The notes below the pieces were generated by a model. It was not told where the DNA came from. It was given only the letters and a program-made list of their open reading frames with translations, and ran no database searches. DNA of 7,587 nt from Myxococcota bacterium (lineage in GTDB: Bacteria > Myxococcota > Polyangia > GCA-2747355 > JAKLHH01). This document shows, in pieces, positions 1 through 5,583 of the stretch. The stretch lies in the NCBI GenBank assembly GCA_022710245.1, contig JAKLHH010000339.1:1-7587 (forward strand), in the 5' to 3' direction. Both the position numbers and the translations under genes were made by a program. Position 1 is the first letter of the stretch. Each line of letters begins with the position of its first letter.

Positions 1-194
1 CTGCTCACGTGCAACGTCGGTGGCGCGTGGGGACCCCCGCTCGCGGGCGGCTCCTCCCGTCCCTTCGGGACACCCCTCGCGTCCTCGCAGTCGAGCTCAG
101 TGCGGACCACCGCGGCAGCGCCCGCTGCGGGCGGCTCGGGGCGGGGCCTTGGCCTCTCCCGCGCCGCCTCGATCGCCGCCTCGATCGCCGTCAC
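1..194 (-). other. Segment downstream of atpH; no confident gene
   Basis: In most bacteria atpA follows the delta gene. Here the 194 nt after the delta stop contain no ATG on the minus strand and nothing that reads like the alpha-subunit N-terminus. The reading frame of the delta stop codon (TAG) stays open to the window edge, about 64 codons beginning GTG-ACG-GCG-ATC-GAG. Its Ala/Pro/Arg/Glu-rich translation matches no family I recognise. The segment holds a 12-bp tandem repeat (163-190) and small inverted repeats: GTCCC/GGGAC at 59-71 with a 3-nt loop, and GCCCG/CGGGC near 120-133. It may be an intergenic leader before atpA, or the start of an unknown small gene. I cannot decide between them. 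Confidence 0.4.
163..190. repeat. 12-bp tandem repeat just downstream of atpH
   Basis: GCCGCCTCGATC occurs twice head to tail at 163-174 and 175-186, and GCCG (187-190) begins a third copy. The repeat lies only a few bases past the delta stop codon. Each copy contains the palindrome CGATCG at its junction with the next. Two copies of a GC-rich 12-mer can arise by simple slippage, so no function is assigned. Confidence 0.6.
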
Positions 195-740
195 CTACCC
201 GCGCTCCGCGAGGAGCGCGCCCCGCAGCTGCTCCAGCCGCGTGCGCACGCTGCCGTCGTAGACCACCCCGCCGATGCGGGTCACCATGCCGGCGATCAGC
301 TCGGGATCGGTGCGCTGCTCGAGGAGCACCTGCTTGCCGGTGCGCTGCTCGAGGGCGCGCTTCAGTCGCGCCACCGCCTGCGGGCTCAGCGTGTGCGCGC
401 TCACCACGTCGGCGCGGATGCGGCCCGCGTGCTCGTCCGCCATCACCCGGTACTCGCGGGCGATCCCCGGCAGGTGCTCGAGGCGGCCGCGGTCGAGCAG
501 CAGCAGGAGGAAGCTGCGCGTCGTCGGGGAGGGGGCGATCCGGTCGATCACCGACGCCAGCACCGCCTTGCGCTTCGAGAGCGCGTGGGATGGGTTCTCC
601 AGCGCCGCCGTCAGCTCGCGGTTGTGCAGCAGGGCGGTGAACTGGTCGAGCTCGCGCCCCAGCGCCTCGTAGCTCTGCTTCTCGATGCCGATGCCCAGCA
701 GGGCCTTCGCGTAACGGCGCGCGATGCTGCCGCTTAGCAC
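195..740 (-). CDS. atpH: ATP synthase F1 subunit delta (OSCP family)
   Basis: This 181-aa protein is the peripheral-stalk cap that joins the b/b' stalk to the top of the alpha3-beta3 head of F1 on the cytoplasmic side of the inner membrane. The N-terminal helical bundle begins SGSIARRYAKALLGIG (residues 3-18), a typical delta opening. The family's C-terminal signature is visible at about 145-172, with LIAGMVTRIGG (148-158) followed by VVYDGSVRTRLEQLR. The length is normal for delta. The start is GTG at 738-740. It is preceded by GAGGAG (748-753, overlapping the TGA of the b gene) with 7-nt spacing, so translation is probably coupled to the b gene, whose stop lies 11 nt upstream. The frame is open far upstream, but that part is an out-of-frame shadow of the b gene. 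It ends in TAG, whereas every other gene in the window ends in TGA. Confidence 0.95.
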   Translation of the reverse strand: MLSGSIARRYAKALLGIGIEKQSYEALGRELDQFTALLHNRELTAALENPSHALSKRKAVLASVIDRIAPSPTTRSFLLLLLDRGRLEHLPGIAREYRVMADEHAGRIRADVVSAHTLSPQAVARLKRALEQRTGKQVLLEQRTDPELIAGMVTRIGGVVYDGSVRTRLEQLRGALLAERG

Positions 741-747
741 GTGCGTT

Positions 748-753
748 CTCCTC
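748..753 (-). promoter_or_regulatory. Shine-Dalgarno of atpH overlapping the atpF stop
   Basis: The minus strand reads TGAGGAG, so the b-gene TGA is embedded in a GAGGAG ribosome-binding site placed 7 nt before the GTG start of delta. This supports the GTG start and termination-reinitiation coupling. Confidence 0.75.
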
Positions 754-1423
754 AGGAGGCGATCTGGGCGAAGTACTCCTCGTCCAGCCGCTGCCGATCC
801 TCTTCGGTGAGCTGCTGCTTGATCAGCTTCTCGGCCGCGGTGAGCGCTGCGTCCACCGCCTCGACCTCGAGGCGGCGCTGGGCGTTGCGGACCTCGCGCG
901 CGAGGATGTCGTCGGCCTGCTTGACGATCCGCTCGGCCTCGGCCTCCGCGTTCTTGATGATGCGCTCGCGCTCGAGCTCCGCGTCGGCAGCGACCGCCTG
1001 CTTGATCTCGGAGATCTCGCGGTCCAGCGCGGCCAGCTTGCCCTCGATCTCCGCGAGGCGCGCGCGCGCCTCGCGGTGGAGCTGCGCGGCCTCGTCGAGG
1101 TCCTTGCGGACCGAGACGTGGCGCTGGTGGAGGAAGTCCCCGAGCGGCTTGCGGCCGAAGCGGACCAGCAGCCAGACCAGCGCCACGAAGTTCAGGATAG
1201 AGAAGGCCAGCGGCCCGTACTGGTGCTGCTTGCCGGGACCGAAGCTGAGGCTGAACCAGTTGTCGAGGACGGGGGCGTGGCCCTCGTGGCCCTCGTGGCC
1301 GGCGGCCGCGTGCCCCGCCGCCTCGCCCGCCTCCGCCGGTGGGTGCCTGGCCTCCTCGGACCACGCGAGGGTCGGCGCCGCCAGCGCCGCGAGGAGCACG
1401 AGCAGGGTGAGCGAGCGCGTCAC
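752..1423 (-). CDS. atpF: ATP synthase F0 subunit b with signal-peptide-like N-terminus
   Basis: This 223-aa peripheral-stalk subunit anchors F1 to the membrane part of ATP synthase. Residues 1-20 look like a signal peptide ending in an A-x-A-type region (APTLA/W). Residues 26-50 form a His/Gly/Glu/Ala-rich segment with repeated GHEGHEGH. The usual membrane helix follows at about 70-88 (LAFSILNFVALVWLLVRF), then KPLGDFL and a long charged coiled-coil stalk of about 95-205. Deltaproteobacterial b subunits are known to have such N-terminal extensions, which makes this one longer than the roughly 156 aa of E. coli b. I chose GTG at 1421-1423 because GGAGG (1431-1435) lies 7 nt upstream. The alternative GTG at 1427-1429 is only 1 nt from that Shine-Dalgarno and would add two residues. 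The b' stop is 2 nt upstream, so the two are surely co-transcribed. Confidence 0.93.
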   Translation of the reverse strand: MTRSLTLLVLLAALAAPTLAWSEEARHPPAEAGEAAGHAAAGHEGHEGHAPVLDNWFSLSFGPGKQHQYGPLAFSILNFVALVWLLVRFGRKPLGDFLHQRHVSVRKDLDEAAQLHREARARLAEIEGKLAALDREISEIKQAVAADAELERERIIKNAEAEAERIVKQADDILAREVRNAQRRLEVEAVDAALTAAEKLIKQQLTEEDRQRLDEEYFAQIAS

Positions 1424-1425
1424 GA

Positions 1426-1902
1426 TCACACCTCCCTGCCGAGCAGCTTCGAGGCGGCCACGCGCGCGATGGCGTCGGCGCGCGTGCGGAGCGAGAGCTC
1501 GGCGGCCTGCGTGCTCTTCTCCAGCTTCTGCCGCGCGGCCTCCAGCTTCGCGGTGGCGCGCTGCTGCGCCTCGGCGAGCATGGTGGCGGCGCGCTGCTCG
1601 CCCTGCTGCCGCACCTGCAGCCGGCCCGCCGCGGCCTCCTTGCGGGTCCTGGTGATCTGCTCCTCGTAGGCAACGAGCTTCGTCTCGCTGTCGGCGCCGA
1701 GCTTCACCGCCTCCTCGCGCACGCCCTCGATGTTCCGGGCCCGCTCGGCGCGCAGGCCGAGGTAGGGCCGGAAGACCAGGCGTGTCAGCGCCAGGCCCAG
1801 CAGCAGGAAGAGGGCGAGCTGGATCAGGACCGTGAGGTCAATGTCCACCAGCGGGGGGGCAGCGTGCCCACCCGCCGCTAGCAGCACCAGGTGTGTACTC
1901 AT
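1426..1902 (-). CDS. atpX: ATP synthase F0 subunit b' (second stalk subunit)
   Basis: A 158-aa b-type subunit expected to pair with the b protein encoded just downstream as a heterodimeric peripheral stalk. A short Gly/His/Ala/Pro N-terminus is followed by one membrane helix at about 24-44 (VLIQLALFLLLGLALTRLVF). Then comes the typical b-family RPYLGLRAER start of the stalk and an Ala/Glu/Arg/Lys/Gln-rich coiled coil to the C-terminus. No signal peptide is evident, unlike the partner b. It ends TGA and the b start lies 2 nt beyond, so translation is likely coupled. The ATG at 1900-1902 has no visible Shine-Dalgarno. The promoter-like hexamers upstream would start the transcript only a few bases before this ATG, so a leaderless mRNA is possible. 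I assign b' rather than b from gene order (b'-b-delta) and the lack of a signal sequence. Confidence 0.92.
   Translation of the reverse strand: MSTHLVLLAAGGHAAPPLVDIDLTVLIQLALFLLLGLALTRLVFRPYLGLRAERARNIEGVREEAVKLGADSETKLVAYEEQITRTRKEAAAGRLQVRQQGEQRAATMLAEAQQRATAKLEAARQKLEKSTQAAELSLRTRADAIARVAASKLLGREV
1431..1435 (-). promoter_or_regulatory. Shine-Dalgarno that decides the atpF start
   Basis: On the minus strand this reads GGAGG, inside the last codons of the b' gene. It sits 7 nt before the GTG at 1421-1423 but only 1 nt before the GTG at 1427-1429. This favours the inner start. Confidence 0.7.
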
Positions 1903-2110
1903 CGACTAGGCGGGGTAACACAGGGGCAGCACGCTGTCAACCTATCACAACCACACTGTAACCGTTCAGGACCAGAGGAGTTTGCGGGCAAGCGGCGGAG
2001 GCCCGGGTCGGCCTGGCCCAGCAGTTCCCATGACGGGCGACTGGCAGTTTCCGGGGCAACGCGACCGGCGCGACGCCACAGGCCGGGAGGTCGCGCGCCG
2101 CTCGGCCGGC
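1903..2110. other. Intergenic region between bactofilin and ATP synthase genes
   Basis: This 208-nt stretch has no supported gene on either strand. The half near the b' gene (about 1911-1975) is lower in G+C and holds the promoter candidate plus three AACC (GGTT on the minus strand) tetramers at 1939, 1949 and 1960. The half near the bactofilin is very GC-rich, with a short inverted repeat AGGCC/GGCCT (about 1998-2013). I see no U-tract terminator. Its size and composition suggest it separates two transcription units. Confidence 0.55.
1912..1940 (-). promoter_or_regulatory. Candidate sigma-70-type promoter of the ATP synthase genes
   Basis: A perfect -35 hexamer TTGACA lies at 1935-1940 on the minus strand. 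Seventeen nt further on is TACCCC (1912-1917), a weak -10 in which only the first two bases fit TATAAT. The surrounding stretch (about 1911-1975) is visibly richer in A+T than the rest of the window. The predicted transcript would begin about 3 nt before the b' ATG. The weak -10 keeps confidence low. Confidence 0.4.
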
Positions 2111-2563
2111 TCAGGATCCGGCTGGATCCTTCAGGTCCGGGTCGGTGACCTGACAGGTGCCCTCGACCACCACCCCCTGGTCGATGAAGAGCGAGGGCGT
2201 GGTGACGCTGCCCCGCACCTTCGCCAGCCGGCGGAGCTCCACCGCGTGGCGGCCGTGGAGGTTTCCCTCCGCCGTGCCCTCCACGATCAGCGTGCCCACG
2301 TCCACGTCCGCCTCCAGCCGCGCGCCGCGGGCGATGACCAGCGTGCCAGGGCCCCGCACCTCGCCGCGCAGCGTCCCCTCCACGCGGAGCGTGCCCTCGA
2401 GCTGCAGCTTGCCGTCAAAGAGGCAGCGCCGCCCGAGGAGCCCGGGCTCGTCGGTGTCGAGAGGGGGGAGCTCGGCCGAGGGCTCCACGGTGCTCGCGTC
2501 CGGGGCGGGCGCCTCGGCGGCGGCCGGGTCGGTCTGCAGGGGCCCGGTTCGTGGCTCGCTCAT
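2111..2563 (-). CDS. Bactofilin (polymer-forming cytoskeletal protein)
   Basis: A 150-aa member of the bactofilin family (formerly DUF583). These cytoplasmic proteins self-assemble without nucleotide into filaments used in cell shape, stalk formation, chromosome positioning and placement of cell-wall enzymes. Residues 1-42 are a disordered Pro/Ala/Glu-rich tail. The right-handed beta-helix core spans about 43-139, with the family's repeating hydrophobic/glycine pattern: CLFDGKLQLEG (47-57), GEVRGPGTLVIARGA (67-81), EGNLHGRHAVEL (99-110), RGSVTTPSLFI (117-127) and VVVEGTCQV (131-139). A short polar tail ends the protein. There is no membrane helix, although some bactofilins bind the membrane through short N-terminal hydrophobic residues. 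GGAGG at 2572-2576 lies 8 nt before the ATG. The kinase stop is 20 nt upstream, so the two genes are almost certainly one transcript and bactofilin is a possible kinase substrate or partner. Confidence 0.93.
   Translation of the reverse strand: MSEPRTGPLQTDPAAAEAPAPDASTVEPSAELPPLDTDEPGLLGRRCLFDGKLQLEGTLRVEGTLRGEVRGPGTLVIARGARLEADVDVGTLIVEGTAEGNLHGRHAVELRRLAKVRGSVTTPSLFIDQGVVVEGTCQVTDPDLKDPAGS
2113..2130. repeat. Short perfect inverted repeat at the bactofilin stop codon
   Basis: AGGATCC (2113-2119) and GGATCCT (2124-2130) are perfect inverted copies separated by 4 nt. They cover the last codons and touch the stop codon of the bactofilin gene. No T-run follows on the minus strand, so this is not a standard Rho-independent terminator. 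It could protect the mRNA 3' end or be chance. Confidence 0.45.
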
Positions 2564-2571
2564 CGCGCGGT

Positions 2572-2576
2572 CCTCC
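2572..2576 (-). promoter_or_regulatory. Shine-Dalgarno of the bactofilin gene
   Basis: GGAGG on the minus strand lies 8 nt before the bactofilin ATG, inside the 20-nt gap after the kinase stop. It fixes the start and shows the gene has its own translation signal within the shared transcript. Confidence 0.75.
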
Positions 2577-2583
2577 GCTGCCG

Positions 2584-5532
2584 TCAGGGCTGCGAGCGGC
2601 GCAGCGTCGCCTCCCAGACCAGGTAGTTGCGGTCCTCCCAGTGCAGGGTCTCGGTGACCGGCTTGTAGCCACGCTTGCGCAGCTCGATGTTGATCTCGCC
2701 CGTCGGCGTCAGGTTGTCGATGGTGAGGGGCGTCTTGCCGCGATGGGTGTTGTCGACGTAGACGTCCGCCTCCTCGGGAGTGGAGCGCACCACCAGCTTG
2801 CCGAAGATGGGTGTCAGCACGGCGAGGATCTTCATGCTCGTCTCGCCCTCGCTGAAGGTCACGGCCCGCTTGTAGGGCTTGTAGTTCTTCAGCTGCACCT
2901 CGAGGGTGTGCGGCGCCTTGATGTCAGGGACGGAGATGGTCACCTTGGCGGGCTGTGGCACCGGCTTGTCGTCGAAGATCACCGAGGCCCCGTCGGGGAC
3001 GGAGATGACCGTGACCTTGCCCCCCTCCTCGGGCGGAGGCAGCAGGAAGAAGATCACCACGCCCGCGCCACCGAGCACCGCGCTGAGGAAGAGAGCGAGG
3101 ACCACGCTCTTGCGCCGGCGCCGCCGCTGGCGCGCGACCGCCGCCACCACCGGGTCCTCGCCCATCGCGTCGAAGGACTGGAAGCTGGACGGCCCGCCGG
3201 ACCCCGGCGCGGCCACCTGTGGCCAGGCAGGAGGCCAGCTGGTGGGCTGCGGCTGCGGGGTCAGCTGCGCTGGCAGCGGCTGTGGTGGGGTGAGGTGCGG
3301 CTGCGGCGTCAGCTGGAAGCCAGCGGGGGCGGCCGAACCATAGGGCCAGGAGGGACCGCTCGGGCTCGCGGCCGGTGGCGCGGGCGGGTAGCCCTGCTGA
3401 CCGTAGGGCTGCTGCTGCTGACCATAGGGTTGCTGACCATAGGGTTGCTGCTGGCCATAGGGTTGCTGCTGGCCATAAGGCTGCTGCTGGCCATAAGGCT
3501 GCTGCTGGCCATAGGGCTGCTGCTGGCCATAGGGTTGCTGCTGACCATAGGGTTGCTGCTGACCATAGGGTTGCTGCTGACCGTAGGGCTGCTGCTGCTG
3601 ACCATAGGGTTGCTGCTGACCATAGGGTTGCTGCTGGCCGTAGGGCTGCTGCTGGCCGTAGGACTGCTGATGGCCGTAGGGCTGCGGCGGAGCGGGTGGC
3701 TGCGGCGGCACGGGAGGCTGCGCCTGCGGCGCTGGCTGCGGCGGCTGCGGCGGGAGCGCCGGGAAGTTCTCCATCGGCGGCGGCAGCGTGACCCGCTGGC
3801 CGACCAGCGGCACCGGTCCGGTGAAGGGACGCTCGACCAGGTTGGCCGCCAGCGGCGGCGGAGGCGGCGTCGGGACCGGCTTCGCGGCAGGCGGTGCGGG
3901 GCGCGGCGCTGCGGGAGGCGGCCGCGTCAGCGTCGGGGAGCGCGGCGTGAGCGGCTTGACCGCCCCGGTCGGCGGCTTGATCGGCGCAGGCTTGATCGGC
4001 GCGGCCTTGGCCGGTGCCGCCTTGGGTGGTGGCAGCACCTCCGGCGGGAAGTCATGCTCCGGCAGGTGCTCGGGGGGGAACTCCATCACCGGGGTCGGCG
4101 TCAGGTCGGAGAGGTGCGGCCCGTCGAGCTGCTCCGGCGCTGGCACCGAGACCGCAGCGCGCGGGACCACGATCTCCACGGCTCGCGACTTGCGGCGCGG
4201 GCGGGGCGGCCGCAGCTCGAGGTCCTGCGGCCTGAGCGGGGGCACGCTGCGGTTGATCAGCGTCGGGCCGTCGTCCTCGGGCACCCAGCTCTGCAGCGGG
4301 TCGCTCTCCTCGGTGGGATCGATCGGACTGGCCAGCGCAGGCGCGGGCGAGAGGTCGAGGCCGAGCGCCATCATCGAGGGCGGCCCCGAGATCATCGTGC
4401 GCTCGCCGCGATCCTCGTCCTCCTCCTGAAGCTCCTCGGGAGGCTCGTGCTCGGTGCCTTGCGGCATCAGGTCGGAGACGCGGAAGATGACGCTGTGCTC
4501 GGTCTCGGGTCGGAAGTCGACCCGGGACATGAGCTTCTCCATCTCCACCTGGCGCGTCTCCGGGCGCGGGCGCGGCGCGGGCTGCTTCTCCTCGGAGAGC
4601 GCGGTCTCGAGCAGGCGCGAGACGCGGTTCGGCGTGTAGTCCGGCGCGTGGGAGAAGAGGAAGTTGGTGAGCGCGGCCTGGAACTCGTGCGCCGTCTGCC
4701 AGCGGTCGGCGGGGCGCTTGGCGAGCGCCTTCATCACCACGTTCTCGAGCTGCGGCGGGATGTCCGCGCGGCGCGAGGAGGGGCGCGCGATGTCGGCCTT
4801 CCGCACCATGTCGAGGAGGCGGTGCATGTCCTCCTCGAGGTAGAGCATCTGACCGGTCAGCACCTCGTAGAGGATGATCCCGGCCGAGAAGATGTCGGTG
4901 CGCTGGTCGACGGGGTCGCCCCAGGCCTGCTCGGGCGACATGTAATAGTACTTCCCCTTGATCACGCCCGCCTGCGTCTTGCGGCTGCGGCTCGCGGCCT
5001 TGGCGATGCCGAAGTCGACGATCTTCACCTCGCCGGAGTGCGAGAGGAGGATGTTCTGCGGGCTGATGTCGCGGTGGATGATGCCGAGCGGGCGGCCGCT
5101 CTCGTCGCGCTTGCGGTGCGCGTAGTCGAGCCCGGTGCAGATCTCCTGGGCGATGTAGGCGGCCACGTCGATCGGCACGTCGACGTCCTTCTCGCTCAGG
5201 CGGCGCATCACCTTGAAGAGGTCGGCGCCGTCGATGTACTCCATGGCGATGAAGTAGGTCTTGCCGTCGCGGCCGAGGTCGAAGATCTGGACGATGTTGA
5301 CGTGGTTGAGGCCGACGGCGATCTTGGCCTCATCGATCAGCATCTCGATGAAGTGCTCGTCGTCGGCGTAGTTCGGGTGGATGACCTTCAGGCAGAGGTA
5401 CTTCTCGAAGCCCGCCACGCCGCGGGTCTTGGCCAGGTAGATCTCGGCCATGCCGCCCACGGCGATCTGCTCGAGCAGGACATAAGCGCCCAGCTCGCCG
5501 AGCTCTCTGGACCCGACAGGCACTCGCGACAT
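2584..5532 (-). CDS. Transmembrane Ser/Thr protein kinase with YGQQQP repeats and PEGA domains
   Basis: This 982-aa protein opens with a eukaryotic-like (Hanks-type) kinase domain at about 16-290. Visible elements are the glycine loop IAVGGMAEIY (23-32), the ATP-anchoring lysine K49 in CLKV, the partner glutamate E68, the catalytic loop HRDISPQN (153-160, D155), DFG (173-175) and SPE (199-201, in place of APE). An acidic/Pro-rich linker (about 310-615) leads to 16 YGQQQP-type repeats (about 618-714). Then come an Arg/Lys cluster (about 802-808), one membrane helix (about 809-831) and two PEGA-like beta domains (about 837-905 and 910-980, with PDGA and PEEA motifs). Expected topology is kinase inside and PEGA domains in the periplasm. 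The catalytic-loop lysine is Ser157, as in many myxobacterial kinases. The ATG at 5530-5532 lacks a clear Shine-Dalgarno. The gene sits 20 nt upstream of the bactofilin. Confidence 0.95.
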   Translation of the reverse strand: MSRVPVGSRELGELGAYVLLEQIAVGGMAEIYLAKTRGVAGFEKYLCLKVIHPNYADDEHFIEMLIDEAKIAVGLNHVNIVQIFDLGRDGKTYFIAMEYIDGADLFKVMRRLSEKDVDVPIDVAAYIAQEICTGLDYAHRKRDESGRPLGIIHRDISPQNILLSHSGEVKIVDFGIAKAASRSRKTQAGVIKGKYYYMSPEQAWGDPVDQRTDIFSAGIILYEVLTGQMLYLEEDMHRLLDMVRKADIARPSSRRADIPPQLENVVMKALAKRPADRWQTAHEFQAALTNFLFSHAPDYTPNRVSRLLETALSEEKQPAPRPRPETRQVEMEKLMSRVDFRPETEHSVIFRVSDLMPQGTEHEPPEELQEEDEDRGERTMISGPPSMMALGLDLSPAPALASPIDPTEESDPLQSWVPEDDGPTLINRSVPPLRPQDLELRPPRPRRKSRAVEIVVPRAAVSVPAPEQLDGPHLSDLTPTPVMEFPPEHLPEHDFPPEVLPPPKAAPAKAAPIKPAPIKPPTGAVKPLTPRSPTLTRPPPAAPRPAPPAAKPVPTPPPPPLAANLVERPFTGPVPLVGQRVTLPPPMENFPALPPQPPQPAPQAQPPVPPQPPAPPQPYGHQQSYGQQQPYGQQQPYGQQQPYGQQQQPYGQQQPYGQQQPYGQQQPYGQQQPYGQQQPYGQQQPYGQQQPYGQQQPYGQQPYGQQQQPYGQQGYPPAPPAASPSGPSWPYGSAAPAGFQLTPQPHLTPPQPLPAQLTPQPQPTSWPPAWPQVAAPGSGGPSSFQSFDAMGEDPVVAAVARQRRRRRKSVVLALFLSAVLGGAGVVIFFLLPPPEEGGKVTVISVPDGASVIFDDKPVPQPAKVTISVPDIKAPHTLEVQLKNYKPYKRAVTFSEGETSMKILAVLTPIFGKLVVRSTPEEADVYVDNTHRGKTPLTIDNLTPTGEINIELRKRGYKPVTETLHWEDRNYLVWEATLRRSQP
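3400..3681 (-). repeat. 18-bp tandem repeat array encoding YGQQQP units
   Basis: There are 16 copies of an 18-bp unit, read on the plus strand as RCC-RTA-RGG followed by (C/T)TG-CTG-CTG. They start at 3400, 3421, 3436, 3454, 3472, 3490, 3508, 3526, 3544, 3562, 3580, 3601, 3619, 3637, 3655 and 3673. Most spacings are 18; two are 21 (an extra Gln codon) and one is 15 (one Gln fewer), so all length changes keep the kinase frame. The last two units encode variants (SYG and HQQ). Confidence 0.97.
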
Positions 5533-5583
5533 TCTACTACAGGTTCGGCGCGCCGCTAAATCTCGCTCGACGTGCGCGGCGTC

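Noticed and set aside
9..737. Plus-strand frames over the delta gene and its downstream region
   Set aside because: Arg/Ala/Leu-rich shadow translations antisense to a clear delta subunit, with no convincing start or domain.
741..1673. Long extension of the delta frame upstream of its GTG, and plus-strand frames over the b and b' genes
   Set aside because: Low-complexity Arg/Pro/Ala/Ser translations with no family features; they overlap well-supported ATP synthase genes and reflect GC-rich DNA with few stops.
3400..3681. Possible CRISPR array because of regular repeats
   Set aside because: Units are directly adjacent 18-bp copies with no unique spacers and are in frame within the kinase gene, so this is a coding tandem repeat.
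5531..5536. TAGAAT resembling a -10 element just before the kinase
   Set aside because: It overlaps the kinase ATG, so a transcript from it would begin inside the gene, and no good -35 lies 16-18 nt upstream.
5546..5555. 10-bp palindrome CGGCGCGCCG upstream of the kinase as an operator
   Set aside because: Short all-GC palindromes are expected by chance in such GC-rich DNA, and there is no second copy or other support.
2551..5559. A 1002-codon open frame on the plus strand spanning the whole kinase gene, with LLLAIG/LLLTIG hydrophobic repeats
   Set aside because: It is the antisense shadow of the kinase gene. The hydrophobic repeats are the complement of the YGQQQP codons, and the rest has no recognisable domain while the minus strand is clearly coding.
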